From Streptomyces sp. ITFR-16 (GTDB lineage Bacteria > Actinomycetota > Actinomycetes > Streptomycetales > Streptomycetaceae), in contig NZ_CP134609.1 in NCBI RefSeq assembly GCF_031844705.1, positions 6,014,001 to 6,078,000 of the forward strand: a stretch of 64,000 nt of DNA, read 5' to 3'. The notes beneath the pieces are model-generated. The model was not told the DNA's origin, made no database searches, and saw nothing but the letters and a program-made list of their open reading frames with translations. This document shows positions 1 through 7,966 of the stretch, in pieces (within the stretch, counting starts at the first letter, position 1; each line of letters begins with the position of its first letter). The position numbers were made by a program, and so were the translations under genes.

Positions 1-41
1 TCGAGATCTACGAGAATCTCGGACTGCACAAGCAGTCGTGA
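1..41 (+). CDS. C-terminal fragment of an upstream gene (possibly metF)
   Basis: Only the last 12 codons lie in the window, read from base 3 to the TGA at 39-41; the translated tail is EIYENLGLHKQS. This tail resembles the C-terminus I remember for actinobacterial methylenetetrahydrofolate reductases, but twelve residues cannot identify a protein. The next gene starts 50 bp downstream on the same strand, so the two may be co-transcribed. Confidence 0.4.
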   Translation, partial: EIYENLGLHKQS

Positions 42-91
42 CCGGCCGTACCCGCCACGATCCGGGGCGGTGGCCGTAGAAGGGGGCGGGC

Positions 92-1081
92 ATGGGCTGG
101 ACGGTCCTCTACATCGCGTTCGGCATCGTTGCGCTGTGGCTGCTCGGTGAGGTGCTGCTCCAGTACAAGGCGCGGCTGCGCTGGCGCCTGCTCGCCTTCA
201 CCGGCTTCCTCGGTGTCGTCCTCGGCGTCCTGATGCCGTCCGTGCCCGTCATCGCCCTCGGCGCGGTCGCCTTCGCGACCGGTCAGACCTACGTCACGCT
301 CTCGTTCCGCCGGGGCTTCTCGACCGGCTGGGCCATAGGGGGCAGCCCCGGCGCGAGCCGCCGGCGGCGCGGGGGCGGCGAGCGCGAGCCCGCGCTGCGG
401 GTCTCGGACCTGGAGATGGAGTCCGGCACCGACGCACCGCCCGCCCCCGGCTCCGCCCCGCGGGACGGGGCCGCCGCGGTCTACGAGCCGGAGCCCCTGC
501 CGGACGACACCGGGCAGTACGGCGTCTACACCGATCCGCTGCCGCGCCGCGAGACCCACCAGGAACCCCAGCAGCCCCAGGGCAGCCCGCAGTACGCCGC
601 GTACGACCCCTACGCCGACTACCCGGGCCATCAGACGCAGGGGCAGGACGCCTACCCCGGCCAGGACACGTACCCCGGGCAGGACACCTACGCGGCCCAG
701 GACGGCTACGCGGGCCAGGACACCTATTCCGGCCAGGGCACCTACGCCGGAGCGGGCCAGTACGACTACGGCACGGACCAGCAGCAGTACGCCGCCTACT
801 CCGACCCGTACATCGGCACCACCGCGGGCACCCCGCAGTACGGCACGTACGACGCCTACGGGAACTACGACAGCCAGGGCGCCGGACAGCAGTACACCGA
901 CCCCGCCGACCCCTACGGCGCGCAGTCCCGGACCTACGGCTCCGAGACCCCGCCCGGCGGTGTGTGGGTGCCGCAGCAGCGCGAGGGCGAGCAGTACCCC
1001 CCGCCCCCGGAGCAGCCCGCCCAGCCGGCCCCGTACCCGAACGGCTACGACCCCGGCTACAACGACCAGTACCGCTACTGA
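92..1081 (+). CDS. Membrane protein with Tyr/Gln/Gly-rich low-complexity tail
   Basis: This 329-residue protein has two hydrophobic helices near its N-terminus (about residues 4-22 and 33-62), joined by a short basic loop. From about residue 85 it is disordered and rich in Tyr, Gln, Gly, Pro and Asp. Residues about 190-225 carry degenerate repeats of the form Y-x-G-Q-D-T. The helices should anchor it in the membrane with the tail in the cytoplasm or cell wall. Start is the ATG at 92 behind a GGGGGCGGG purine tract. It converges on the flavoprotein gene with only 34 bp between stops. I do not recognise a characterised family. The tail resembles sticky low-complexity regions, but no function can be assigned from sequence. 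Confidence 0.8.
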   Translation: MGWTVLYIAFGIVALWLLGEVLLQYKARLRWRLLAFTGFLGVVLGVLMPSVPVIALGAVAFATGQTYVTLSFRRGFSTGWAIGGSPGASRRRRGGGEREPALRVSDLEMESGTDAPPAPGSAPRDGAAAVYEPEPLPDDTGQYGVYTDPLPRRETHQEPQQPQGSPQYAAYDPYADYPGHQTQGQDAYPGQDTYPGQDTYAAQDGYAGQDTYSGQGTYAGAGQYDYGTDQQQYAAYSDPYIGTTAGTPQYGTYDAYGNYDSQGAGQQYTDPADPYGAQSRTYGSETPPGGVWVPQQREGEQYPPPPEQPAQPAPYPNGYDPGYNDQYRY

Positions 1082-1086
1082 CGCCC

Positions 1087-1108
1087 GGGGCCGGGCCGCC
1101 CGGGCCCC
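1087..1108. terminator. Short GC hairpin between convergent genes
   Basis: The 34-bp gap between the convergent stops contains a GGGGCC / GGCCCC stem that continues as GGG / CCC across one bulged base. It could act as a bidirectional terminator, but it is short and has no U-tract, so the call is tentative. Confidence 0.35.
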
Positions 1109-1115
1109 GCCGCCG

Positions 1116-2630
1116 TCACTGCGACCCGCGGAAGCCGTCCCCCTCGACGACGATCCCCGCGACCAGCGCCCCGGACATGCCCGCATGGGCCGGCCCGCCG
1201 CCCGGGTGCGACCAGCCGCCCGCCAGCAGCAGCCCCGGCAGCCGGGTGCGGTTGCCCGCGTGGAGATGACCGCCCCCGGCACCCGCCAGCGCGGGCGGGG
1301 GAACGGCGCCGCCGGGCGCACCGGTGTCCGCCGCGGTCTCCGCGGGCGTCCGCACCTCCATGTCCAGCACCCGCTCCCGCAGTCCGGGCACCGCCGCGCC
1401 CGCGCTGTCGATCAGCGTGTCCGCGAACCGCGCGCGCAGCGCCGGGTCCGTCCAGTCCACCGGGCCGTGCGGGGCGACCGTCGCCATCAGGGTCACGGCC
1501 TCGTGCGCCTCGTCGGGGCGGGTCGAGGGATCGTCGGGGCGCAGCACCGTCACCGTGGGGTGCCCGGCGGCCCTGCCCCCGAACACCGCCGCGCTCTCGG
1601 CCGCCCCGTCGGCCGGGTGCACCAGCGTCCGGTGCACGGCGTCGGCCGGCCGCCCGCCGCGCAGCGAGAGCAGCACCAGGAACCGGCCGGACCCGCCGCC
1701 GTCCGCGCGCGGCTGCGCCGTCACCTCGCCGTCCTGCCAGAGCTCCTGACCGGACACCAGCTCCGGAGCCGGCCGGGCGCCCAGCACCACGTGCGCGGCC
1801 TCCGCGACCGTCCCGTCCGCCAGCTCGACGCCTGCTGCCCGGCCGTCCTTCTCCACGACCCGGGCCACCTCGGCGCCGAAGACGAACTCCACCTTCCGGG
1901 CCAGGCACCGCTCGTACACCGCCTGCGCCAGCGCCCGCATCCCGCCCATGACGTACCAGCTGCCGAACGTCTCCTCCATGTACGGCAGCAGGGCCGCGCC
2001 CGCCGGGGCGTGCAGCGGATCCAGGCCGTACGACAGCGCGTACCCGTCCAGCAGGGCGGCGAGACGGGGGTCCGCCAGCTCCCAGGCACCGATCTCCGCC
2101 ACCGTGCCCGCCCGCCGGGCCGGACGCAGCAGCCTGCGGTGCGCCGGAGCCGGATAGGGGTCGCGGGTCAGCACCTGCCAGTCGGGGCGCAGCGGCTCCT
2201 CGAGCAGCGGACGCCTGGAGCGGTCCCAGGCGTCCCTGGCCCGGTCGAGGAAGGCGCCCCACCTCCCGCCCGCACCGCTGCCTAGCGCGGCGTCCAGAGC
2301 GGCGACCGTCCCGGCGCGTGACGCGTTCGGCAGACGGACGTCCGTGCCGTCCGCGAAGACATGGCGGCTCGCCGGGTCCACCTGGGTCAGCGAGACGCAC
2401 TGCTCCAGCGGCTCCTTGCCGGTCTTCACGAACAGGTCGCGGTAGACCGCGGGCAGATGGAGCAGACCGGGCCCGGTGTCGAAGACGAACCCGTCCCGCG
2501 CATGCCGGCCGAGCGAGCCGCCGTAGGTCTGCGACCGCTCGTACACCGTCACCCGGTGGCCTGCCACGGCCAGCCGGGCCGCCGCCGACATCGCGCCCAT
2601 CCCGGCGCCGATCACCGCAATACGTGCCAT
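1116..2630 (-). CDS. FAD-dependent phytoene-desaturase-like oxidoreductase
   Basis: This 504-residue flavoprotein starts with an intact dinucleotide-binding fold: IAVIGAGMGAMSAAARLA at residues 4-21, with acidic residue E31 (VTVYERS) for the ribose, followed by the GGSLGR and FDTGPGLLHLP segments typical of CrtI-type desaturases and retinol saturases. The C-terminal LLLAGGWSHPGGGPAHAGMSGALVAG is the matching second FAD contact. Family members oxidise hydrophobic isoprenoids or related lipids. No other carotenoid genes are visible here, so the substrate is unknown. The gene lies 31 bp downstream of the DUF4126 gene on the same strand and probably shares its transcript. Start is the ATG at 2630. 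Confidence 0.85.
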   Translation of the reverse strand: MARIAVIGAGMGAMSAAARLAVAGHRVTVYERSQTYGGSLGRHARDGFVFDTGPGLLHLPAVYRDLFVKTGKEPLEQCVSLTQVDPASRHVFADGTDVRLPNASRAGTVAALDAALGSGAGGRWGAFLDRARDAWDRSRRPLLEEPLRPDWQVLTRDPYPAPAHRRLLRPARRAGTVAEIGAWELADPRLAALLDGYALSYGLDPLHAPAGAALLPYMEETFGSWYVMGGMRALAQAVYERCLARKVEFVFGAEVARVVEKDGRAAGVELADGTVAEAAHVVLGARPAPELVSGQELWQDGEVTAQPRADGGGSGRFLVLLSLRGGRPADAVHRTLVHPADGAAESAAVFGGRAAGHPTVTVLRPDDPSTRPDEAHEAVTLMATVAPHGPVDWTDPALRARFADTLIDSAGAAVPGLRERVLDMEVRTPAETAADTGAPGGAVPPPALAGAGGGHLHAGNRTRLPGLLLAGGWSHPGGGPAHAGMSGALVAGIVVEGDGFRGSQ

Positions 2631-2661
2631 GCCAGGGACTTTAACGACTGCCTCCGACAGC

Positions 2662-3279
2662 TCAGTCGTCAGGCCGGTGGGAGACGGACTGCGCCAGCCG
2701 CCTCTCCTCCCGGCGCTGCGCCCTGCGGCGCAGGAACCGGCGGATCCGGGAGGCCAGGAAGACCAGTATCACCAGGCCGAGCAGCAGCAGGGTCCCGGCG
2801 ATGCCGGCGGCGATCCACGGGTGGAATACGGCGAAGGTGACGACCCCCGCGACGCCGAGGTCCTCGGCAGTGCTCAGCGCGATATTGCTGAAGGGCTCGG
2901 GGGAGGTGTTGACCGCCATCCTGGTGCCGGCCTTCACCAGATGGCTCATCAGCGCGGTGGAACCGCCGACGGCCCCGGCCGCCAGCTCGGGCAGCGACCC
3001 GCTCTCGCCCGCGAGCAGCGCCGCCACGACGGCGCCCGCCAGCGGCCTGATGACGGTGTGCACCGAGTCCCAGACCGAGTCCACGTACGGGATCTTGTCC
3101 GCGACCACCTCGCAGAGGAAGAGCACACCGGCGACGACGAGGACATCGGTGCGCTGGAGCGAGGCGGGCACCTCGTCGGTCACTCCGGTCGCGCCGAGGA
3201 CGCCGAGCAGCAGGACCACCGCGTAGGCGTTGATCCCGCTCGCCCAGCCGCTCGTGAACACCAGGGGGAGTACGGACAC
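2662..3279 (-). CDS. DUF4126 family membrane protein
   Basis: This 205-residue integral membrane protein matches what I know of the DUF4126 family: an N-terminal SGWASGINAYAVVLLLG segment, a conserved polar motif ADKIPYVDSVWDSVH at about residues 60-74, two glycine/alanine-rich helices and a basic C-terminal tail (RRFLRRRAQRREERR). About five membrane spans are predicted. The function of the family is unknown. Start is the GTG at 3279. There is no Shine-Dalgarno sequence, but TACGAT (complement 3287-3292) lies seven bases upstream, the arrangement of a leaderless transcript. The flavoprotein gene follows directly. Confidence 0.8.
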   Translation of the reverse strand: MSVLPLVFTSGWASGINAYAVVLLLGVLGATGVTDEVPASLQRTDVLVVAGVLFLCEVVADKIPYVDSVWDSVHTVIRPLAGAVVAALLAGESGSLPELAAGAVGGSTALMSHLVKAGTRMAVNTSPEPFSNIALSTAEDLGVAGVVTFAVFHPWIAAGIAGTLLLLGLVILVFLASRIRRFLRRRAQRREERRLAQSVSHRPDD

Positions 3280-3638
3280 GGACGTGATCGTAACCAGCCG
3301 GCGGGCCCGTGCGGCCGGGTGCGGGGGCCCAGGTCTGAGTATCCGTACCTAGGGCGTGAGATGAGTAGGGACACGGATGGGCCGCGACCTGCGGGAACGG
3401 CAGAGTGGGGGACCACGGGAGGGGCGCCGCCGCGGCACCGCCGGCACGGGGCTGCGGAACGCGGCGGCGCCCCCTTCCGAACGGGGGTGCACGACGGAGG
3501 ACCCGGGACCACGGGGGACACGGGGTCACGGGGGATGGTTCTCCGGCTGCACGCAAGGCGCCGGTCCGGCGAGGCTCGGGGGGGATCGAGCCCCGTCGGA
3601 CGGCGCCTTCGCACGTCCGGGGGCGGGCCGGGCCCGGC
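3280..3638. other. 359-bp intergenic region
   Basis: This stretch separates the 5' end of the DUF4126 gene from the 3' end of the TetR gene. It holds the candidate leaderless -10 TACGAT near the DUF4126 start. A perfect 13-bp inverted repeat (3421-3433 with 3461-3473, 27-nt loop) may terminate the TetR operon. Short CACGGGG repeats lie near 3510-3535. I see no credible coding region in it. Confidence 0.6.
3421..3473 (-). terminator. Candidate terminator downstream of the TetR operon
   Basis: GGGGCGCCGCCGC at 3421-3433 is perfectly complementary to 3461-3473 with a 27-nt loop. It lies about 170 bp beyond the TetR stop. The stem is strong, but the distance and long loop make a terminator role uncertain. 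Confidence 0.35.
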
Positions 3639-4250
3639 TCAGCGCCCGCTGACCCGCCCGTGCAGCAGCAGGGACAGCGCCGAGTGCACGTCGTCGATCG
3701 ACCGCTCCGGCTGGAACGCCTGCCAGTCCAGCGCCGCCACCAGCACCATCCCGACCAGCGCGGCCGCCGTCAGCGGGATGTCGATCTCCTCGCTCAGCTC
3801 GCCGTTCGCGACGCCCTCCCGCAGCACGCCCTCGACCACGGCGACGGCCTCCTGGCGGACCACCAGCAGCGTCCCCTGCCAGGCGCGGTTGGTGCGCCAG
3901 AGCTCGGCCACGTACAGCTGGGTGAAGGCGGGATAGCGGTCGATGAAGGCCAGACCGGCCCGGATCATGGCGTCCAGCGCCTCGACCCGGCTGCCGCCCC
4001 GCGCGTCGGTCTCCTCGGCCGCGGCCCGCAGCGAGGCGGTCAGCAGCCCGACCCCGTGCCGCAGCAGCTCCTCGAACAGCTCGGTCTTGCTCTTGAAGTT
4101 GTAGTAGACCGTGCCCTTGGCGACCCCGGCGCGCTCGGCGATCTCGTCCACCGTGGTGGCGGAGAAACCCTTCTCGGCGATGAGGGTCACCGCCGCCTCG
4201 TAGAGCTTCTGCCGGGTGGCCCGGCGGCGCGTGGTGCTACTGCTTTCCAT
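3639..4250 (-). CDS. TetR/AcrR family transcriptional repressor
   Basis: This 203-residue regulator has a classic TetR DNA-binding domain at about residues 10-55: LYEAAVTLIAEKGFSATTVDEIAERAGVAKGTVYYNFKSKTELFEELL. The remaining helical part is the ligand-binding and dimer domain. The start is the ATG at 4250 because AGGAG sits just upstream and the HTH begins close behind. Longer in-frame readings run into the preceding gene. It is the last gene of an ABC-YhgE-TetR operon. A perfect palindrome in the operon promoter (7188-7211) is the obvious candidate operator, so autorepression is inferred. The inducing ligand is unknown; export of a toxic compound or envelope stress are both possible. Confidence 0.88.
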   Translation of the reverse strand: MESSSTTRRRATRQKLYEAAVTLIAEKGFSATTVDEIAERAGVAKGTVYYNFKSKTELFEELLRHGVGLLTASLRAAAEETDARGGSRVEALDAMIRAGLAFIDRYPAFTQLYVAELWRTNRAWQGTLLVVRQEAVAVVEGVLREGVANGELSEEIDIPLTAAALVGMVLVAALDWQAFQPERSIDDVHSALSLLLHGRVSGR

Positions 4251-4279
4251 GCTCCTGATTCTCACAGGTCCCGGGGCGC

Positions 4280-6367
4280 TCACAGGCTCAGCTCCGGGTG
4301 CAGCCGGTCCAGGGTCCACATCTGCTTGCGGCGCGCGGACAGCGCGGTCAGCGCGAGCGCACCTGCGGTGAAGGCGAGCAGCACAGCACAGCCCTGCCAG
4401 ACCGGGCCGAGCCCGCCGCCCGTGATCAGCCGGCGCAGCCCCTCCACGATGTAGCTCATCGGCAGATAGGGGTGGATCGCGTTGAAGAAGCCCGGACTCG
4501 TCTGTACGGGGTAGGTGCCGCCGGCCGAGGTCAGCTGGAGCATCAGCACCGCGAGGACGAGGATGCGCCCGGCCGCTCCGAAGCGGGCGTTCAGCCACTG
4601 CACGATCGCGGCGAAGCAGCAGGTGACCAGGGCGAGGAAGCCGATCGTCCCGGCGGCCCGGGTCATCTGCAGGCCGAGCCCCCAGTGCAGTACGGACATC
4701 AGGGCGCCCACCTGGAGCAGCCCGATCGCGGCCACCGGCAGCCAGCCCGCGAGGGCGATCCGCCAGGCCGGTGCCCCGGCGGCCAGGGCGCGCCGGCTGA
4801 GCGGCTGGATCAGCATGTACGCCACCATCGCGCCGACCCAGAGGGAGAGCGGGATGAAGTAGGGCGCGAACCCGGTGCCGTAGTTGGGCGCCGCGTGCAT
4901 CGACCGGGAGGCCAGCTGCACGGGGTCGGCCATGACCCCGGTCCGGGCGTCGCGGTCCTTCTTGTCGTAGTCGGGGATCTTTCCCACGCCGTCGTTGAGG
5001 CCCTGGGCGAGGGTCGCCGAGCCGTCGCCGAGCCGGATCATCCCGCTGTCCAGGCTCGTCGCGCCCTTCTTCAGCTTGCCGACGCCGGTGTTCAGATCGG
5101 CCGAGCCCGTCCTGGCCGTGGTCAGGCCCGTGTGCAGCTGGTCCGCGCCCTTGGCGACCTTGTGGGCGCCGGTGTTGAGGGCGTTGATCTTCTTGACCGA
5201 CGCCTCCAGGTCCTCGTCCAGGTGCGGGGCGCGCTCGGCCAGCGCGTCGGCCTGCTTCTGCAGGGTGGTCAGCTGGGTGCGCAGCTTCTTGAGGTCCCCG
5301 TCCTGATTCTTGACCAGGACGTTCACGTCGTCGGCCACGGCGGCGACATCGGCCGCCGCCGTCACGGCCCGCTTCAGCGGCGGGCAGACGGTGGGGTCGG
5401 GCAGCGGCTGGTCCTCGCAGCGGGTGCGGTGGATCTCGGTCAGCTCGTCGGACGCGGTGTGTGCGGCGCTCGCGGCGGTGGGCGCCGCCTTCACGAGCAG
5501 GTCGAGGTTGTCCCGTACGGTCTTCGACGAGTCGGAGACCAGCCGGGCCGTGTCACCGATGGACTTGCCGTTGTCCTTCAGGAACGGGCGGATGTCCCCG
5601 GCCACCTTGTTGACCTTGTCGGCCAGCAGCTGGGTGCCGCCGGCGACCTGGCGCGAGCCGGTCTCCAGATCGCCCGCGCCCTTGTCGAGCCTGACGATGC
5701 CGGTGGCCAGCCTGCTGCTGCCGCCCTTCGCTTCCTTGAGCCCGTCCGCGAGGTCCTTGGAGCCCTTCTTCGCCTTGCCGATGCCTCCCTTGAGGTCGTC
5801 GGCACCCTTGGCGGCCTTCGCCGTCGCGTCGTGCAGGTCGGAGAAGCTGATGAAGATCCGGTCGAGGAAGCCGCGCGAGGCGTTGGTCGACGCTGCAGTG
5901 CGGACCTCGGAGAACACCGTCCGGGAGATCTGCCCGACGATGTAGTTGTTGGCGTCGTTGGTGCGCACCTGGAGCGCGCCGGTCTCGGGGGAGTCGCCGG
6001 AGCTGGAGGCGATGCGCTTGCTGAAGTCCGACGGCATGCGCAGCGAGAGGTAGTACGTGCCGTCCTCGACGCCCTTGTCGGCCTCGGCGGCGCTGACCTC
6101 GTGCCAGTCGAAGACCTTGGAGTCCAGCAGTTTCCCGGTGATGTCGTCGCCCGCCGTGATCCGCTTGCCCTCGGCGGTGGCGCCCTTGTCGTCGTTGACC
6201 AGGGCGACCGGGATGCGGTCCAGGCGGCCGTAGGGGTCCCAGAACGACCAGAGGTACAGGGCGCCGTAGAGCAGGGGCAGCAGCAGGAGCGCGGCCAGTG
6301 CGGCGCGCGGCAGCTTCCCCCGGCCGAAGCGCCTCAGCTCAAGCGCGGCGAGTCTCGGCGAACGCAT
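4280..6367 (-). CDS. YhgE/Pip-type ABC-2 membrane protein
   Basis: This 695-residue protein has the layout of the YhgE/Pip family. It has one N-terminal span (LPRAALAALLLLPLLYGALYLW), then a large extracytoplasmic region, then a C-terminal ABC-2-like block of five or six spans (from about residue 490). The extracytoplasmic part is full of short Gly-spaced repeats such as GADDLKGG, GSKDLADG, GADQLHTG, GSADLNTG and GATSLDSG, which should form long helical coils. Homologues include phage-infection proteins and type VII secretion-linked factors. Here the gene sits between an ATPase and a regulator, pointing to an exporter or envelope-remodelling complex. ATG 6367 is chosen for its GGAAGGGA Shine-Dalgarno. 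It overlaps the ATPase gene by 29 bp. Confidence 0.85.
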   Translation of the reverse strand: MRSPRLAALELRRFGRGKLPRAALAALLLLPLLYGALYLWSFWDPYGRLDRIPVALVNDDKGATAEGKRITAGDDITGKLLDSKVFDWHEVSAAEADKGVEDGTYYLSLRMPSDFSKRIASSSGDSPETGALQVRTNDANNYIVGQISRTVFSEVRTAASTNASRGFLDRIFISFSDLHDATAKAAKGADDLKGGIGKAKKGSKDLADGLKEAKGGSSRLATGIVRLDKGAGDLETGSRQVAGGTQLLADKVNKVAGDIRPFLKDNGKSIGDTARLVSDSSKTVRDNLDLLVKAAPTAASAAHTASDELTEIHRTRCEDQPLPDPTVCPPLKRAVTAAADVAAVADDVNVLVKNQDGDLKKLRTQLTTLQKQADALAERAPHLDEDLEASVKKINALNTGAHKVAKGADQLHTGLTTARTGSADLNTGVGKLKKGATSLDSGMIRLGDGSATLAQGLNDGVGKIPDYDKKDRDARTGVMADPVQLASRSMHAAPNYGTGFAPYFIPLSLWVGAMVAYMLIQPLSRRALAAGAPAWRIALAGWLPVAAIGLLQVGALMSVLHWGLGLQMTRAAGTIGFLALVTCCFAAIVQWLNARFGAAGRILVLAVLMLQLTSAGGTYPVQTSPGFFNAIHPYLPMSYIVEGLRRLITGGGLGPVWQGCAVLLAFTAGALALTALSARRKQMWTLDRLHPELSL

Positions 6368-7172
6368 CGGCCGTCCCTTCCTCGTCTTCCTCGGTGGTCC
6401 CGTCGGTGGCGTCGGGTGCGGTGTCCTTTTCCGCACCCGCGCGTTCCGCGTCCGCGTGCGGGGCGTCCGTGCGGACGACGAGGGCGTCCTCGGGCGCCTC
6501 GCTGCACACGGCCAGCACGGTCGTGCCGGCGGCGGCGAGGGAGCGCAGCAGCGCCCAGGCCTCGGCCCGCTCGGCGTCGGAGAGCTTGAGATCCGTGTCG
6601 TCGACCGCGAGCAGCCGGGGCCGGCCGATCAGCGCGAGGGCCACGGAGAGCCGCAGCGCCTCCAGCCGCTCCAGATCCCGTACGGAGGTCCGCCCGGCCT
6701 TGGGCAGGGCGGCGGGGTCGAGCCCGGCGGCCGTCAGCGCGTCGTCGATCCGGGCCCGGGCGGCGGCTACGCGCTCGCGGCGCGGGTGCAGCAGGGTGCG
6801 CAGGGAGCCGTCGTAGCGGCGCTGGAGCAGGGCCCGCTCACGCAGGTGCTCGTCGACGGTGAAGGCCGGGTCCAGCTCGCTGACCGAGGGCACCGGGCCC
6901 AGGGCCGCGATCCGGCGGACGGCGGCGGCCCGGCGCGGCAGGCGGAGCCCGGCGGTCTCCGCCCGGCCCTCGGTCGGCTTCATCCGGCCGGTGAGGGCGA
7001 GCAGCAGGCAGGTGCGGCCGGAGCCGGAGGGGCCCTCGGCGGCGATCAGGGAACCGGGGGCGGCGCTGAAGGTCACGCCCCGGAAGGCCCAGCCGCGCGG
7101 TCCTCTGAGCCCGAGGTCCTCGGCGGTGACGGCGGCCCCGTGCGGGCCGGCCGCAGCATGCGGGCTGTCCAC
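6339..7172 (-). CDS. Degenerate ABC-type ATP-binding protein
   Basis: This 277-residue protein has the overall ABC nucleotide-binding fold, but the catalytic motifs are altered. The Walker A is GPSGSGRT (47-54) with Arg in place of the invariant Lys. The signature region reads LERLE (167-171) instead of LSGGQ. The Walker B ends VDD (191-192), with Asp where the catalytic Glu should be. The H-loop position holds S224. The acidic C-terminal tail (about 236-277) is low complexity. It is the first gene of the YhgE/TetR operon and overlaps yhgE by 29 bp, so the products probably form one complex. ATP hydrolysis is doubtful; a structural or nucleotide-sensing role is possible. The start is the GTG at 7172 behind GGGGGAGGG. 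Confidence 0.8.
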   Translation of the reverse strand: MDSPHAAAGPHGAAVTAEDLGLRGPRGWAFRGVTFSAAPGSLIAAEGPSGSGRTCLLLALTGRMKPTEGRAETAGLRLPRRAAAVRRIAALGPVPSVSELDPAFTVDEHLRERALLQRRYDGSLRTLLHPRRERVAAARARIDDALTAAGLDPAALPKAGRTSVRDLERLEALRLSVALALIGRPRLLAVDDTDLKLSDAERAEAWALLRSLAAAGTTVLAVCSEAPEDALVVRTDAPHADAERAGAEKDTAPDATDGTTEEDEEGTADAFAETRRA

Positions 7173-7187
7173 AGTCCCTCCCCCTTC

Positions 7188-7211
7188 TTTGAACTGACTG
7201 GTCAGTTCAAA
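7188..7211. promoter_or_regulatory. Perfect palindromic operator, likely TetR target
   Basis: TTTGAACTGAC (7188-7198) and GTCAGTTCAAA (7201-7211) are exact reverse complements around a two-base centre. The site lies 16 bp upstream of the ABC ATPase start and about 130 bp upstream of the divergent HEPN gene. Its size and symmetry fit a TetR-family operator, and the operon ends with a TetR gene. Repression of both directions is possible. Confidence 0.75.
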
Positions 7212-7339
7212 AAGGTATCCCGAACTCGTGACCGAAGCAAAATGCCAGGTCAGGGCCGGTTCGAGACCGATTGTCAGTGGGTGCCGTCACGATGGACACA
7301 GACGGCCACGAAGCCGTTACCGAGACAGGAGGTTCTGTC

Positions 7340-7867
7340 ATGGCCCACTCGTCCGCAGCAGCCGCCCCGCGACGCCGCGCAGACGGCCCTGCTCCCTCAC
7401 CGACCGGCCCGGCACACGATGTCCACCCCGTCGTCCGGCGCGCCGCGGCGCCGCCCGCCGCTCTCGATCTCCTCGCCCAGGCCCGTGCCGGCCTGGAAGA
7501 GGCAGCTGTCCTCGACGTGCCGAACGAGCGCTATGCCACCGCCCACCTCGCCGCCCTGCGCACCGCGGCCGCCGTGCTCGCCGTCCGGGGGCGGCCCGAG
7601 CCCGCCCGGCGGCGCCGCGAGCGCATCCGCAGCGCCTGGGAGGTCCTCCCGGAGCTGGCCCCCGAGCTCACCGAATGGAGCGCGCTGTTCGCCGCAGGCG
7701 CCGCCCGGCGGGCCCGCGCCGAGGCGGGCATACCCGGCGCGGCCACCCGGCGGGACGCGGACGACCTGCTGCGGGACGCGGCGATGTTCCTGCGCCTGGT
7801 GGAGCGGCTGCTGGTGCTCCAGCCGGTGCTTCCGCAGCCCCGCGCCGAGCGCCCCGACACGGGATGA
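7340..7867 (+). CDS. SAV_6107-type HEPN-domain protein
   Basis: This is a 175-residue, mostly helical protein. After a disordered Ala/Pro/Arg-rich N-terminus (about 1-40), the region LDLLAQARAGLEEAA through LRLVERLLVLQPVL reads as the helical bundle of the actinobacterial SAV_6107 HEPN family, as I remember it. The canonical HEPN RNase motif RxxxxH is not evident, so nuclease activity should not be assumed. Start is the ATG at 7340, preceded by AGGAGG at proper spacing. An upstream in-frame ATG at 7271 lacks such a site. It lies between the divergent TetR-controlled promoter and a methyltransferase gene, with 99 bp to the latter. Confidence 0.75.
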   Translation: MAHSSAAAAPRRRADGPAPSPTGPAHDVHPVVRRAAAPPAALDLLAQARAGLEEAAVLDVPNERYATAHLAALRTAAAVLAVRGRPEPARRRRERIRSAWEVLPELAPELTEWSALFAAGAARRARAEAGIPGAATRRDADDLLRDAAMFLRLVERLLVLQPVLPQPRAERPDTG

Positions 7868-7966
7868 CGGCGACGGCGGTGCCAGGCCATAGGGTGGACG
7901 GGACCTGTTACCTGCGCTGTTCACGCCCCGCCCCCGTGGCGGCACCGTGCCGAGGAGTCAACTGCC

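Noticed and set aside
3500..3540. Short CACGGGG direct repeats as a regulatory array
   Set aside because: Irregular spacing and low complexity; expected by chance in such G-rich sequence.
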